The translations under genes were made by a program, and so were the position numbers. From the NCBI RefSeq assembly GCF_022179085.1, contig NZ_BPQE01000011.1, forward strand, positions 186,001 to 250,000: DNA of 64,000 bases, given 5' to 3'. Under the pieces are notes generated by a model, which was not told the origin of the DNA, made no database searches, and saw nothing but the letters and a program-made list of their open reading frames with translations. The first letter of the stretch is position 1; every line of letters starts with the position of its first letter. Positions 17,704 to 26,845 of the stretch are shown here, piece after piece. Origin of the DNA: Methylobacterium aerolatum. GTDB taxonomy: Bacteria > Pseudomonadota > Alphaproteobacteria > Rhizobiales > Beijerinckiaceae.

Positions 17704-18276
17704 TCAGGCCTGCTCGCCGCCTTCCTCGCCCGACTCGGCCAGCGCCGCGCCCACCTCGAGGCCCAGGTCGTCGAGGTTGAACGAGTCGCGCTCGATGACC
17801 GTTTCGCCGCGGGCCTGACGCTCGGCCTCCTCGGGGCTGCGGGCGACGTTGACCGTGATCTCGACCTCGACCTCCGGGTGCAGGGTCACCGGCACCGTGA
17901 ACAGGCCGAGCGTCTTGATCGGCTGGTTGAGGACGATCTGGCCGCGATCAACGGAGAAACCCTCCTTCGTGACGATCTCGGCGAGGTCGCGGGTCGAGAC
18001 CGAACCGTAGAGCACGCCGGTCTCGCCGGACTGGCGGATGAGGGTGAAGCTCTTGCCGTTGAGCTTCTCGGCGACGCCCTCGGCCTCCTTCTTGCGCTCG
18101 AGGTTGCGGGCCTCGAGCTGGGCGCGCTGGGCCTCGAAGTGCTTCTTGTTGCCCTCGGTCGCGCGCAGGGCCTTGCCGCGGGCGAGGAGGAAGTTGCGGG
18201 CGAAGCCCGGGCGGACGTTCACGGTCTCGCCCATCTGGCCGAGCTTGGCGACGCGTTCGAGCAGGATCACTTCCAT
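17704..18276 (-). CDS. rplI: 50S ribosomal protein L9
   Basis: 190 residues. The N-terminal L9 domain is unmistakable ([35 protein letters not shown]), followed by the long connecting helix and the C-terminal domain with [12 protein letters not shown]. An acidic tail of about 40 residues ([20 protein letters not shown]) makes it longer than E. coli L9 (149 aa), which is common in alphaproteobacteria. GGAGAA sits ahead of the ATG. It is the last gene of the rpsF-rpsR-DUF2232-rplI operon. Confidence 0.97.
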   Translation of the reverse strand: MEVILLERVAKLGQMGETVNVRPGFARNFLLARGKALRATEGNKKHFEAQRAQLEARNLERKKEAEGVAEKLNGKSFTLIRQSGETGVLYGSVSTRDLAEIVTKEGFSVDRGQIVLNQPIKTLGLFTVPVTLHPEVEVEITVNVARSPEEAERQARGETVIERDSFNLDDLGLEVGAALAESGEEGGEQA

Positions 18277-18318
18277 GGGTTTTCTCCTTCAGGGTTCGAG
18301 GCCGTTCGGCCCCTGGGT

Positions 18319-19398
18319 TCACGGCGTCGCAGGGTTGTGGGGCGTCGGCCCCTTCGGTCTGCGACGGTCGAGGGCGGTATCGGCGAGGCCGAAGACGGTG
18401 AGGGCGAAAAGCGCGACGCCCTGGGTCATGAACACCACCGCGTAGAGGGCGAAGAGGATCATGCCCCGGGCGGGACGCCCGCGCGTGCGGTCGTGGAAGG
18501 CGGCGAGCCCCTGGAGCGCGAAGACGGCGCTGAGGGAGCCCACCAGGGCGACGCCGAGGACGCCGGCATAGCCCGGCGCGAGGCTGAGGACGGCGGCGGC
18601 GGCGAGCGCCGCGAGGCAGGCGCGGGGCATCTGGGTGGCGGGCAGGTCCGGCCAGGGGCGCATCAGGCGGCCCGACACCGCAACGATGCGGGCGGCGGCC
18701 CAGAGGTAGAGCGTCAGCAGCATCGCGAGCCCGTGGGCGGCGAGCGCCGGAATGATCTTGGCGAAGGCTGCGGCCATCTCGTCGCGGCTGACCTCCACCT
18801 TGTCGGCGGGGGCCGCCTGCTCGGCGGGGGAGGGCGCCGCGCCGTCGGGCTTTGCCTGGTCCTGCTTTGCCTGGTCCTGCTTGGCCTGATCCTGCTCGAC
18901 CTGGCCCCGGTTCGCGACGTCCGGCCCGGCCTTGGGCGCCGGGTTGGTGCCGCGCGGGTCCATGATGGCGTGGGACAGGCGGTTCAGCTGCGTCTCGAAC
19001 GCCGCGTAATCGGGCGAGGAGACCACCGCCATGGCCACGAAGGAGAGGGCGGCGGTGGCGCCGACCCACCCCAGAAGCCGTCCGGTCGGGTACCATTCGA
19101 GGCTGCCGCCGACGTCGCGACCGAGCAGGGTGAGGTAGGCGAGCCACCACGCGGGCAGGGCGACGTAGGCCGCGAAGGCGAGACCCATGAAGGGCTCGAC
19201 GAACAGCGTCAGCGCCACGCACCCGGCGACCACGGCGGCCAGCGCGGCCCTGTGGCTCCAGCCGAGGCCGACGATCAGGATCGGGAGGGGGGCCACGAGG
19301 TAGAGCGCGATGGCCAGCGCGCTCGCCTTCAGCAGGACGCCGAAGAGGAGGGCGGAGACGAGGCCGGCGCCGAGGCCGAGGAGGAGGGTCTGGGTCAT
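18319..19398 (-). CDS. DUF2232 polytopic membrane protein
   Basis: 359 residues with about eight hydrophobic segments, beginning MTQTLLLGLGAGLVSALLFG and ending in LFALYAVVFMTQGVALFALT. A hydrophilic loop near residues 150-200 contains QDQAK repeated three times and a Pro/Ala-rich stretch. The family is found between rpsR and rplI in many Rhizobiales. Its function is unknown; it is probably an inner-membrane protein. The start at 19398 is favoured over the upstream ATG at 19458 because the hydrophobic segment begins directly after it. The spacer to rplI is 42 bases. Confidence 0.82.
   Translation of the reverse strand: MTQTLLLGLGAGLVSALLFGVLLKASALAIALYLVAPLPILIVGLGWSHRAALAAVVAGCVALTLFVEPFMGLAFAAYVALPAWWLAYLTLLGRDVGGSLEWYPTGRLLGWVGATAALSFVAMAVVSSPDYAAFETQLNRLSHAIMDPRGTNPAPKAGPDVANRGQVEQDQAKQDQAKQDQAKPDGAAPSPAEQAAPADKVEVSRDEMAAAFAKIIPALAAHGLAMLLTLYLWAAARIVAVSGRLMRPWPDLPATQMPRACLAALAAAAVLSLAPGYAGVLGVALVGSLSAVFALQGLAAFHDRTRGRPARGMILFALYAVVFMTQGVALFALTVFGLADTALDRRRPKGPTPHNPATP
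18851..18895. repeat. Three tandem 15-bp repeats inside the DUF2232 gene
   Basis: TTTGCCTGGTCCTGC occurs twice exactly and a third time with two changes. It encodes QDQAK units on the minus strand. The number of units could vary between strains without a frameshift. Confidence 0.85.
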
Positions 19399-19528
19399 GG
19401 GTTCCGCTGTCCCGCCGCCCGCCAGGGGAGGGGTTAGGGGCGAAGCGACCTGCCCCAACGATCGGACGGGGATGCCGTCCTGAAGGAAAGGCCGGCCCGG
19501 CGGAGTGCCAGGCCGGCGATGGCGCGTC

Positions 19529-19780
19529 CTACTTGATCACGTAGGGGAGCAGGCCGAGGAAGCGGGAGCGCTTGATCGCCTGGGCGAGCTCACGCTGCTT
19601 CTTGGCCGACACCGCCGTGATGCGGGACGGGACGATCTTGCCGCGCTCCGAGACGTAGCGTGAGAGCAGCTTCACGTCCTTGTAGTCGATCTTCGGCGCG
19701 TTGGCGCCGGAGAAGGGGCAGGTCTTCCGACGACGGAAGAAGGGACGGCGGCCGCCGCCGCCACCAGCACCGAAAGCCAT
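19529..19780 (-). CDS. rpsR: 30S ribosomal protein S18
   Basis: 83 residues. The S18 core is clear: [39 protein letters not shown] and [14 protein letters not shown]. The N-terminus is Gly/Arg-rich ([18 protein letters not shown]). It starts two bases after the rpsF stop, so the two are translationally linked. S18 pairs with S6 on the 30S platform. Confidence 0.97.
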   Translation of the reverse strand: MAFGAGGGGGRRPFFRRRKTCPFSGANAPKIDYKDVKLLSRYVSERGKIVPSRITAVSAKKQRELAQAIKRSRFLGLLPYVIK

Positions 19781-19782
19781 GA

Positions 19783-20190
19783 TCAGTTCTCCCCGCCGAA
19801 GCCGCCGCCACCGAAGCCTTCGTCGTCACGACGACGGCCGCGCTCGCGATCCTTGCGATCGTCGCGATCGCGCTTCTGCATCATCGCGGACGGCTCGGAG
19901 TCGAGTTCCTCGACCCGCACCGTCATGAAGCGCAGGATGTCTTCCGAGATCTGCATCTGGCGCTCCATCTCGGCGATCGCCGCGGGCGGCGCGTCGATGT
20001 TCAGGAGCGCGAAGTGCGCCTTGCGGTTCTTCTTGATGCGGTAGGCGAGGGACTTCACACCCCACATCTCGATCTTCTCGAGACGTCCGCCGTTCTGCTC
20101 GATCACACCCTTGTAGGTGTCGATCATCTGCTCGACCTGCTGGGACGTCACGTCCTGGCGCGCCAGGAGCACGTGCTCGTAGAGAGGCAT
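19783..20190 (-). CDS. rpsF: 30S ribosomal protein S6
   Basis: 135 residues. [20 protein letters not shown], the [20 protein letters not shown] core and [14 protein letters not shown] identify S6. The C-terminus is a charged tail ([19 protein letters not shown] then Gly-rich), as often seen in alphaproteobacteria. It is the first gene of the S6-S18-DUF2232-L9 operon. Confidence 0.97.
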   Translation of the reverse strand: MPLYEHVLLARQDVTSQQVEQMIDTYKGVIEQNGGRLEKIEMWGVKSLAYRIKKNRKAHFALLNIDAPPAAIAEMERQMQISEDILRFMTVRVEELDSEPSAMMQKRDRDDRKDRERGRRRDDEGFGGGGFGGEN

Positions 20191-20533
20191 ACCGGGCCTT
20201 TCGTGGTCAAAGGAGGCCCGTCCGCCTGCGCGGGATACCCCGCGCGAGCCATTCGGGCCGGTTCGTTCCGCATGTCGCTCGGCGCCAAGCCCTTCGAGCC
20301 GTATGTCAGGCCCGAGCGGTTGATCGAAGGCGGAGACACGGGACGACGGAGCGAACTCCTCATGCCGCGAGCGGCACCGTCCGTTCAGCCCCCGGCCGGA
20401 GCGAACGCGAAGCGGGGCGCATAGACGGTTTATTAGTCCGATGCAAGGGCGCGGGGGCGATCCGGCCCGGCGGGCTTGCCGTGGCGCCCCCGAGCCGACA
20501 GGTAAGGCGGGTCATCCACGACCGAAGTGATCC
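20191..20533. other. Divergent leader region between rpsF and pdxJ
   Basis: 343 bases containing the 5' leader of the S6 operon (minus) and the promoter region of pdxJ (plus). Apart from the promoter-like motif at 20418-20446 I see no gene. The long untranslated leader (more than 200 bases) could hold an S6:S18-type autoregulatory structure, but I cannot fold it reliably by eye. Confidence 0.5.
20418..20446 (-). promoter_or_regulatory. Candidate sigma-70 promoter of the S6 operon
   Basis: On the minus strand, TTGCAT and TATGCG are separated by exactly 17 bases. This is close to the TTGAC(A)/TAT-type promoters of alphaproteobacterial housekeeping genes. It would give a leader of about 220 bases before rpsF. 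Confidence 0.4.
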
Positions 20534-21280
20534 ATGCCCGTTCCACCGCTCCGCCTCGGCGTCAACATCGATCACGTCGCCACCGTCCGCAACGCCCGCG
20601 GCGGCCCCTATCCCGATCCGGTGCGGGCCGCCCACCTCGCCGTCGAGGCGGGGGCGGACGGGATCACGGCGCACCTGCGAGAGGACCGGCGGCACATCCG
20701 CGACGCCGACATCGCGGCCCTTAAGGCGAGTCTCGCCGTCTCCCTCAACTTCGAGATGGCGGCCACCGACGAAATGGTTGCGCTCGCCATCGCCACGCAG
20801 CCGCACGCCTCCTGCCTTGTGCCGGAGAAGCGTGAGGAGCGCACGACGGAGGGCGGGCTCGACATCGTCGGCGGCCGCGACCACCTCGCCCCCCGCATCC
20901 ACGCGCTGGCGGAGGCCGGGATCCGCGTGTCGCTGTTCGTGGAGCCCGAGCCGGCGGTGATGGAAGCCGCGCGCGCGCTCGGCGCCCCCGTCGTGGAACT
21001 GCACACCGGCAGCTATTGCGAGGCGGCGCTCGCCGGGGACGAGGCCGCGGTGGACCATGAACTTGCCCGTATCCGCCGGGCGGCGGCGCACGGCGCGGCG
21101 ATCGGGCTCGAGATCCATGCCGGCCACGGCCTCACCACTGCGAGCGTCGGGCCGGTGGCGGCGCTCCCCGAACTGCGCGAGCTGAACATCGGCCACGCCC
21201 TCATCGCCGACGCGATCTTCGTCGGCCTGCCGCAGGCGATCCGCGCCATGCGCGCGGCCATGGACCGGGCGCGCGGATGA
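20534..21280 (+). CDS. pdxJ: Pyridoxine 5'-phosphate synthase
   Basis: 248 residues. [55 protein letters not shown] and [14 protein letters not shown] are PdxJ signatures, including the catalytic His and Glu residues. It condenses 1-deoxyxylulose 5-phosphate with 3-amino-1-hydroxyacetone phosphate in vitamin B6 synthesis. It starts the pdxJ-acpS-lepB-rnc-era cluster. acpS begins seven bases after its stop. Confidence 0.96.
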   Translation: MPVPPLRLGVNIDHVATVRNARGGPYPDPVRAAHLAVEAGADGITAHLREDRRHIRDADIAALKASLAVSLNFEMAATDEMVALAIATQPHASCLVPEKREERTTEGGLDIVGGRDHLAPRIHALAEAGIRVSLFVEPEPAVMEAARALGAPVVELHTGSYCEAALAGDEAAVDHELARIRRAAAHGAAIGLEIHAGHGLTTASVGPVAALPELRELNIGHALIADAIFVGLPQAIRAMRAAMDRARG

Positions 21281-21287
21281 CCGCCCG

Positions 21288-21686
21288 ATGATTCTCGGCA
21301 TCGGCTCCGACCTCTGCGACATCCGCCGCATCGAGAAGGCCCTGGCCCGGCACGGCGACCGCTTCACCCACCGGGTCTTCACCGAGGGCGAGCGGGCGCG
21401 CTGCGACCGCCGCAAGGCGCGGGCGGAAGGTTACGCCCGCCGATTCGCCGCCAAGGAAGCCTGCGCCAAGGCGCTGGGGACCGGGCTGAGCGAGGGCGTG
21501 TTCTGGCGGGACATGGAGGTGGTGAACCTGCCGTCGGGCCAGCCGACCCTCCGGCTGACCGGCGGCGCGGCCGAACGGCTCGCCGCCCTGCTGCCGCCGG
21601 GCCACGCGGCGCGGGTCCATGTCTCGCTCACCGACGACCCGCCGCTGGCGCAAGCCTTCGTGATCATCGAGGCTTTGCGGGATTAG
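21288..21686 (+). CDS. acpS: Holo-[acyl-carrier-protein] synthase
   Basis: 132 residues, typical length. The two 4'-phosphopantetheinyl transferase motifs are visible: [18 protein letters not shown], with the magnesium-binding Asp, and [16 protein letters not shown], with the Glu-Ala-Lys. It loads phosphopantetheine from CoA on ACP. It is immediately downstream of pdxJ. Confidence 0.95.
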   Translation: MILGIGSDLCDIRRIEKALARHGDRFTHRVFTEGERARCDRRKARAEGYARRFAAKEACAKALGTGLSEGVFWRDMEVVNLPSGQPTLRLTGGAAERLAALLPPGHAARVHVSLTDDPPLAQAFVIIEALRD

Positions 21687-21851
21687 ATGGGGCTCGTGTG
21701 CGTTGCCCGGCGCTCCGGCATGGTTTAGATCGCCGCACCCGGCGGACACGATGGCGGCGCATTCCTCCCGGAGGAAGGCGCGCGAGGCCGCAGACGGGCC
21801 GCCATCTCGGCGGCCGGCCGCAACCCGGCCTGAGACGATAGGGACGCACGC

Positions 21852-22637
21852 GTGAATCACGAGGGCAAGCCGCTCACGAAGCCGGCGGAAACCGGCACCT
21901 GGGCGAGCATCCGCGAGACCCTGAAGGTCGCGATCCAGGCGCTCCTCATCGCGCTCGTGGTCCGCACGCTGCTGTTCCAGCCGTTCAACATCCCCTCGGG
22001 CTCCCTCGTGCCGACCTTGCTGATCGGCGATTACCTCTTCGTCTCGAAGTACTCCTACGGCTACTCAAAGTTCTCGCTTCCGCTCTCGGAATACATCCCG
22101 ATCGAGGCGAACGGGCGTATCTGGGCCGCCGAGCCGAAGCGCGGCGACATCGCCGTGTTCAAGCTGCCGAAGGACAACGCGACCGACTACATCAAGCGCG
22201 TGATCGGATTGCCGGGCGACAAGATCCAGATGATCGACGGCATTCTCAACATCAATGGCCAGCCGGTGAAGCGCGAGCGCATCGCCGATTACGAGACCGT
22301 GGATTCCTACGGCCAGGTCGCCAAGGTGCCGCAATACCTGGAGACCCTGCCCGGCGGCGTCACCCACCGGGTGATCGAGCGGGACGGCGACAACGGCTTC
22401 TGGGACCGGACCGAGCTCTACACCGTGCCCGCCGGCCACTTCTTCATGATGGGCGACAACCGCGACAACTCCACCGATTCGCGCGACCTCGCGAATGTCG
22501 GCTACGTGCCCTTCGCCAACTTCGTCGGGCGGGCGGAGATGATCTTCTTCTCCGTCGATGAGGGGACCCCGGCCTGGCAGATCTGGAACTGGCCGGCCCA
22601 TGCGCGCTGGTCGCGTCTGTTCACGACGATCCATTGA
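21852..22637 (+). CDS. lepB: Signal peptidase I
   Basis: 261 residues with a GTG start (NHEGKPLTKPAETG). One N-terminal membrane segment (IQALLIALVVRTLLF) leads to the catalytic serine in NIPSGSLVPTLLIGDYLF. The general-base lysine is in TDYIKRVIGLPGDKI, and the late GHFFMMGDNRDNSTDSR box is intact. It cleaves Sec and Tat signal peptides at the periplasmic side. Its stop overlaps the rnc start by three bases (TTGA arrangement). Confidence 0.95.
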   Translation: MNHEGKPLTKPAETGTWASIRETLKVAIQALLIALVVRTLLFQPFNIPSGSLVPTLLIGDYLFVSKYSYGYSKFSLPLSEYIPIEANGRIWAAEPKRGDIAVFKLPKDNATDYIKRVIGLPGDKIQMIDGILNINGQPVKRERIADYETVDSYGQVAKVPQYLETLPGGVTHRVIERDGDNGFWDRTELYTVPAGHFFMMGDNRDNSTDSRDLANVGYVPFANFVGRAEMIFFSVDEGTPAWQIWNWPAHARWSRLFTTIH

Positions 22638-23401
22638 GCACCGAGGCGGCCCCGACACCGCGCGTCTCGGCGCGATCCCGGCGCGCCCACAAGCCTCGCC
22701 CGCCCCTGGGAGAGCTTGAGGCCACGATCGGCCACACCTTCGCCGACAAGGACCTGCTCTCGCGGGCGCTGACCCATACGAGCAAGGCGGCGGGGCGCAA
22801 CGGCAGCTACCAGCGCCTGGAATTCCTGGGTGACCGTGTTCTCGGCCTCGCCGTGGCGGAAGGGCTCTACGCCGCCCTGCCGGATGCCGACGAGGGGGAC
22901 CTGTCACGGCAGCTCGCGGGCCTCGTACGCCGGGAGACCTGCGCCGCCGTCGCCGCGAACTGGGGCGTGGGGCCTCATCTCATCCTCGGCCAGGGCGAGG
23001 TGATGGGCGGCGGGCGCCGCAACCAGACGATCCTCGCCGATGTGTGCGAAGCGATCCTCGGGGCGGTCTACCTCGATGCGGGCTTCGATGCCGCGCGGGC
23101 CATCGTGGAGGCGCATTTCCGCCCCGCCGAGCCCGGCACCAGCCCGCGGGGCCGCGACGCGAAATCCACCCTGCAGGAATGGGCGATGAGCCGGAGCCTG
23201 CCGATCCCCGCCTACGACGTGGTGGAGCGCACCGGACCCGACCATGCCCCGCATTTCCGCATGGCGGTGCAGGTGGAGGGGTTGGAACCCGGCTTCGGCG
23301 AAGGCACATCCAAGCGCGTGGCGGAGCAGGCGGCGGCGGCCGATCTCCTCGCCCGCGAAGGCATCAGTGCGGCGGGCGACGGCGCCGCGGAGACGACATG
23401 A
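22634..23401 (+). CDS. rnc: Ribonuclease III
   Basis: 255 residues from a TTG that overlaps the lepB stop (TTGA). The RNase III signature RLEFLGDRVLGLAVAEGLY carries catalytic acidic residues. ADVCEAILGAVYLDAGF holds the second pair. The C-terminal double-stranded RNA-binding domain is about residues 180-245 (KSTLQEWAM ... GTSKRVAEQAAAADLL). It processes rRNA precursors and structured mRNAs. An ATGA overlap joins it to era, so lepB-rnc-era are translated as a coupled set. Confidence 0.96.
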   Translation: MSTEAAPTPRVSARSRRAHKPRPPLGELEATIGHTFADKDLLSRALTHTSKAAGRNGSYQRLEFLGDRVLGLAVAEGLYAALPDADEGDLSRQLAGLVRRETCAAVAANWGVGPHLILGQGEVMGGGRRNQTILADVCEAILGAVYLDAGFDAARAIVEAHFRPAEPGTSPRGRDAKSTLQEWAMSRSLPIPAYDVVERTGPDHAPHFRMAVQVEGLEPGFGEGTSKRVAEQAAAADLLAREGISAAGDGAAETT

Positions 23402-24387
23402 GCGATCAGGACGACATCCCCGGAGACGACGGCCCGGAGGGCGGCCCGGCCCCGGCGGCCACGTCTCCCACCCGCCTGCCGGGAACGCCGGCGGATTCCC
23501 GCGCGGGCTTCGCCGCCCTGATCGGCGTTCCCAATGCCGGCAAGTCGACGCTCCTCAACAGCCTCGTCGGCACGAAGGTCTCCATCGTCTCCCGCAAGGT
23601 GCAGACGACCCGCGCCCTGGTGCGTGGCATCGTGATCGAGGGCAGCGCCCAGATCGTCTTGGTGGACACGCCCGGCATCTTCGCGCCGAAGCGCCGCCTG
23701 GACCGGGCGATGGTCCACTCGGCCTGGAGCGGCGCGGCGGATGCCGACGCGGTGTGCCTGCTCGTCGATGCCCGCAAGGGCGTGGACGAAGAGGTCGAGG
23801 CGATCCTCGCCCGCCTCGGCGAGGTCCGGCGCGAGAAACTGCTGATCCTCAACAAGATCGACCTGATCCCCCGGGAGCGGCTCCTGGCGCTCGCGGCCAA
23901 GCTCAACGAGGCGGCGCCCTTTGCCGAGACCTTCATGATCTCGGCCCTGAAGGGCGACGGCATCGAGGACCTGCGCAAGGCGCTCGCCGCACGGATGCCC
24001 CCGGGCCCCTGGCTTTACCCCGAGGATCAGGTCTCCGACGCGCCGCTGCGGATGCTCGCCGCCGAGATCACCCGCGAGAAAATCTACGACCGGCTGCACG
24101 AGGAGCTGCCTTACCGCTCCACGGTCGAGACCGATCAGTGGCAGGTGAAGGCCGACGGGTCGGTGCGGATCGAGCAGACGATCTTCGTCGAGCGGGAGAG
24201 CCAGCGGGCCATCGTGCTCGGCCGCAACGGCCAGACGATCCGCTCCATCGGTCAGGCGGCCCGCGTCGAGATCGCGGAGGCGGCCGAGGCCACCGTCCAC
24301 CTGTTCCTGCATGTGAAGGTCCGCGAGAACTGGGCCGACGATCCCGCCCGCTACCGGGAAATGGGGCTCGAATTCCCGCGGGGATGA
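23398..24387 (+). CDS. era: GTPase Era (16S rRNA/30S assembly)
   Basis: 329 residues. The GTPase motifs are GVPNAGKSTLLN (G1), VQTTRALVRG (G2), LVDTPGIF (G3) and LILNKIDLI (G4). The C-terminal KH domain includes ERESQRAIVLGRNGQTIRSI. About 35 extra N-terminal residues, acidic and Pro-rich (SDQDDIPGDDGPEGGPAPAA), precede the G domain; this exceeds the E. coli protein. Era binds the 3' end of 16S rRNA. The ATG overlaps the rnc stop codon. Confidence 0.96.
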   Translation: MSDQDDIPGDDGPEGGPAPAATSPTRLPGTPADSRAGFAALIGVPNAGKSTLLNSLVGTKVSIVSRKVQTTRALVRGIVIEGSAQIVLVDTPGIFAPKRRLDRAMVHSAWSGAADADAVCLLVDARKGVDEEVEAILARLGEVRREKLLILNKIDLIPRERLLALAAKLNEAAPFAETFMISALKGDGIEDLRKALAARMPPGPWLYPEDQVSDAPLRMLAAEITREKIYDRLHEELPYRSTVETDQWQVKADGSVRIEQTIFVERESQRAIVLGRNGQTIRSIGQAARVEIAEAAEATVHLFLHVKVRENWADDPARYREMGLEFPRG

Positions 24388-24702
24388 GGCGGGCCTTCGG
24401 CCGATCGGACAGCGCATCGCCCTTGCGAGCGTAGCGAAGTAATCCAGGGATGCCGGCGCCTCAGGCTGGTGCGCTGCCCCTGGATTGCTTCGCTGCGCTC
24501 GCAATGACGGCCGAGTGTTCGGCGGATCGACAGGACCCTGAAGGCTGAGCCCCGGGGCATCGTGTCGGCCCGCCGGGCTGGGCAGCGGGGGCGCCGCCGG
24601 TGTATCAGGGGATCACCCCCGATTCCTCGCGATGCGTCGACGCACTTGGCTGCGTGAGGGGTTCACGTCTCCCTTCGTTCCTCGTTCGGCCTTCGCTTTC
24701 CC
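24388..24702. other. Intergenic region era to rsmC-like gene
   Basis: 315 bases holding the REP-like palindrome (24421-24510, listed separately), which could also end the era transcript. The rest is presumably the leader and promoter of the methyltransferase gene. No further gene seen. Confidence 0.6.
24421..24510. repeat. REP-like palindromic repeat, copy 2
   Basis: Left arm CCTTGCGAGCGTAGCGAAGT then AATCCAGGG pairs with right arm CCCTGGATTGCTTCGC...GCTCGCAATGACGG. The loop is about 28 bases. Located just after era. Confidence 0.85.
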
Positions 24703-25608
24703 ATGTTCCATGCCGTCTACGGACAGCCGCCCGTCGACCTCGCCGACATCCCCGAGGCGGCGGTCCAGGTCTCTCCCCTGATCCCCGGTTCCGCGCGTCT
24801 GGAGGACATGGCTGACGGCACGCTGGAGAGCGTCACCGTCCTGGCCCCGGCGGGGACGCTGGAGCGGCGTTTCGTACTGGCCCACGCCCTGCGCGCCCTC
24901 GCGCCCGGCGGTCGCCTGACCGCGCTGGCGCCGAAGGATCGGGGCGGCTCGCGCCTCGCCAAGGAACTCGTGGCGTTCGGCTGCCAGCCCGCCGACGAGC
25001 CGCGTCGCCACCACCGGATCTGCCGCGCGGCCCGGCCCCCGGCGCCGGCGGGGCTGGAGGCGGCCATCCATGACGGCGGCTCCCGCCATATCGACAACCT
25101 CGCCCTGTGCACGCAGCCGGGGATCTTCTCCTGGGACCGGCTCGATCCCGGCACGGCCCTGCTGATGGCGCGCCTCCCCGCCCTCAAGGGCAAGGGCGCC
25201 GACCTCGGCTGCGGCCTCGGCCTGCTCGGCCGGGCGGTGCTCGGCTCGGAGGCGGTCACCGCGCTCACCCTGATCGATTCCGACCGGCGGGCGGTGGAGA
25301 TGGCCCGGCGCAACGTCTCCGACACGCGGGCGACGATTCTCTGGGCCGACCTGCGCGCGGCGAAATCCCTGCCGCCGGGCCTCGATTTCGCCGTGAGCAA
25401 CCCGCCCTTCCACGAGGGCGGCGGCGAGGATCAGGCGCTCGGCATCACCTTCATCCAGCGCGCCGCCGAGGCGCTGCGGAACGGCGGCGCCCTCTGGCTC
25501 GTGGCCAACGCGCACCTGCCCTACGAGGCGCCCTTGCGGGACCTGTTCCGCACCGTGACGACGGTGGTGCAGGAGGGCGGCTACAAGGTTTTCGAGGCGC
25601 GCAAATGA
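24703..25608 (+). CDS. RsmC-like 16S rRNA guanine-N2 methyltransferase
   Basis: 301 residues. The N-terminal half is a degenerate methyltransferase-like domain. The C-terminal half carries the SAM motif (GADLGCGLGLLGRAVLG) and NPPFHEGGGEDQALG, typical of RsmC/RlmG-type guanine-N2 methyltransferases. Its stop overlaps the start of the RsuA-like gene (ATGA), making a two-gene unit for rRNA modification. The exact target (G1207 in E. coli RsmC) is inferred from the family only. Confidence 0.83.
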   Translation: MFHAVYGQPPVDLADIPEAAVQVSPLIPGSARLEDMADGTLESVTVLAPAGTLERRFVLAHALRALAPGGRLTALAPKDRGGSRLAKELVAFGCQPADEPRRHHRICRAARPPAPAGLEAAIHDGGSRHIDNLALCTQPGIFSWDRLDPGTALLMARLPALKGKGADLGCGLGLLGRAVLGSEAVTALTLIDSDRRAVEMARRNVSDTRATILWADLRAAKSLPPGLDFAVSNPPFHEGGGEDQALGITFIQRAAEALRNGGALWLVANAHLPYEAPLRDLFRTVTTVVQEGGYKVFEARK

Positions 25609-26363
25609 GTGCCAAGTCGGTCCGCCTCGACAAGCTCCTCGCCAACCTCGGCTACGGGTCCCGGCGGGAGATCCAGGGCCTCGCCCGCATGGGCGGGATC
25701 CGCCTCGACGGCGCCGAGCTGGGCGATGCGGGCGGGCGCATTCCCCTCGATCCCGACCTGCCCGCGCGCCTCACCGTGGAGGACGAGCCCCTCGATCCCC
25801 TGCCGGGCCTGTGCCTGATGCTGCACAAGCCGCTCGGTGTGACCTGCTCCCACAAGGAGGCCGGTCCCCTCGTCTACAGTTTGCTGCCCGAGCGCTGGCG
25901 CCGCCGGGAGCCGCCGCTCTCGACGGTGGGACGCCTCGACAAGGAGACTTCGGGCCTCCTCCTCCTCACCGACGACGGAGCGCTGCTGCACCGGATCATC
26001 TCGCCTAAGGCGAATGTCGCCAAGCGCTATCAGGTCACGCTGGCCCGCCCGCTGGACGGGAGCGAGGCGGCGGCGCTGGCCTCCGGGACGCTCATGCTGG
26101 AGGGCGAGGACAGGCCGCTCCTGCCGGTGGCCATGGAGGCGCGGGACGCCATCCATTGCGCCGTCACCCTCACCGAGGGCCGCTACCATCAGGTCCGCCG
26201 GATGTTCGCCGCGCTGGGCAACCATGTCGAGGCGCTGCATCGCGACCGCGTCGGCGCGCTCGACATGCCCGAGGATCTGGCGGCCGGGGAGTTCCGGGTG
26301 CTCGATGCGGCGGGGATCGCCGCGGTGTTCGCGGCAGCGCCGCCGGTCAGTGTAGAACCTTAA
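25605..26363 (+). CDS. RsuA/RluE-family pseudouridine synthase
   Basis: 252 residues. An N-terminal S4 domain (VRLDKLLANLGYGSRREIQG) precedes the catalytic domain with GRLDKETSGLLLLTDDG, where the Asp is the nucleophile. RYHQVRRMFAALGNHVEAL is the usual late motif. RsuA makes pseudouridine 516 in 16S rRNA; RluE or RluF act on 23S. Which target applies here is not certain. Start at ATG 25605 inside the previous stop. Confidence 0.87.
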   Translation: MSAKSVRLDKLLANLGYGSRREIQGLARMGGIRLDGAELGDAGGRIPLDPDLPARLTVEDEPLDPLPGLCLMLHKPLGVTCSHKEAGPLVYSLLPERWRRREPPLSTVGRLDKETSGLLLLTDDGALLHRIISPKANVAKRYQVTLARPLDGSEAAALASGTLMLEGEDRPLLPVAMEARDAIHCAVTLTEGRYHQVRRMFAALGNHVEALHRDRVGALDMPEDLAAGEFRVLDAAGIAAVFAAAPPVSVEP

Positions 26364-26604
26364 CGAAGGCGAGCACCGCTCCCAGGATCGCGAGGGTCTG
26401 AAACCCGATCAGACCGGCGACCCAGCGAATGATCTCCGATCGCGTTTCCGCCAGTTCTGCGCGAAGGTCGGACTTCGTGACGAGATCGCCCTGCAACGCT
26501 TCGGCCATGGCATCCGCAAGTCCTTCGGCCTGCTCGGCCGGGAGCTTGGCCTTCTCGCGAAGCGTGCGAACGAAGCGCAGGGTGTCGAAGGCGACGGTCG
26601 TCAT
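26347..26604 (-). CDS. Small coiled-coil membrane protein (DUF1640/CCDC90-like)
   Basis: 85 residues. TVAFDTLRFVRTLREKAKLP then LADAMAEAL and LVTKSDLRAELAETRSEIIR form a helical coiled-coil module. It ends in one membrane segment (WVAGLIGFQTLAILGAVLAF). The pattern resembles the DUF1640/CCDC90 proteins related to the mitochondrial MCU regulator; bacterial function unknown. Its last 17 bases overlap the end of the convergent rsuA-like gene. Confidence 0.75.
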   Translation of the reverse strand: MTTVAFDTLRFVRTLREKAKLPAEQAEGLADAMAEALQGDLVTKSDLRAELAETRSEIIRWVAGLIGFQTLAILGAVLAFVKVLH

Positions 26605-26701
26605 GGTTCTTCATATGTGCCGCCGTTTGCGCGGCTTGCAAGCGTCCCGGCGCCCGCATCCCGGAGTGCCTGTGGGATCCGGCGGCTCGAAGCGCTCGGA
26701 C

Positions 26702-26730
26702 TTGCCACATCCCCCCTGGTCTGCTAACCG
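26702..26730 (+). promoter_or_regulatory. Candidate rpsB promoter
   Basis: TTGCCA and TAACCG are separated by 17 bases, about 115 bases ahead of rpsB. The fit to the -35 is good and to the -10 moderate. Confidence 0.4.
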
Positions 26731-26761
26731 CCCGAGCCATCCCACACGCGGAGCCGGGCCC

Positions 26762-26827
26762 ATGACTCAATGGCGCCCATCCGGTGGCCGGCATCACGCC
26801 GGCCGCATCTCTCCGCGGCGGATTTAA
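26762..26827 (+). CDS. Possible 21-residue leader peptide upstream of rpsB
   Basis: An ATG at 26762 opens a frame of 21 codons (MTQWRPSGGRHHAGRISPRR then I) ending at TAA 26825-26827, 18 bases before rpsB. It is Arg-rich and spans a GGCCGGC/GCCGGCC hairpin. The upstream GGAGCC could serve as a ribosome-binding site. It may be chance. Confidence 0.25.
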   Translation: MTQWRPSGGRHHAGRISPRRI

Positions 26828-26845
26828 CCGGAGAAAGAATTTCAC

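Noticed and set aside
18841-18900. Short tandem repeats considered as a CRISPR or minisatellite
   Set aside because: They are in-frame 15-bp units coding for QDQAK inside a conserved gene, without spacers.
20191-20533. Possible riboswitch or S6:S18-binding leader upstream of rpsF
   Set aside because: I could not find a defined conserved core by eye. A covariance-model search would be decisive.
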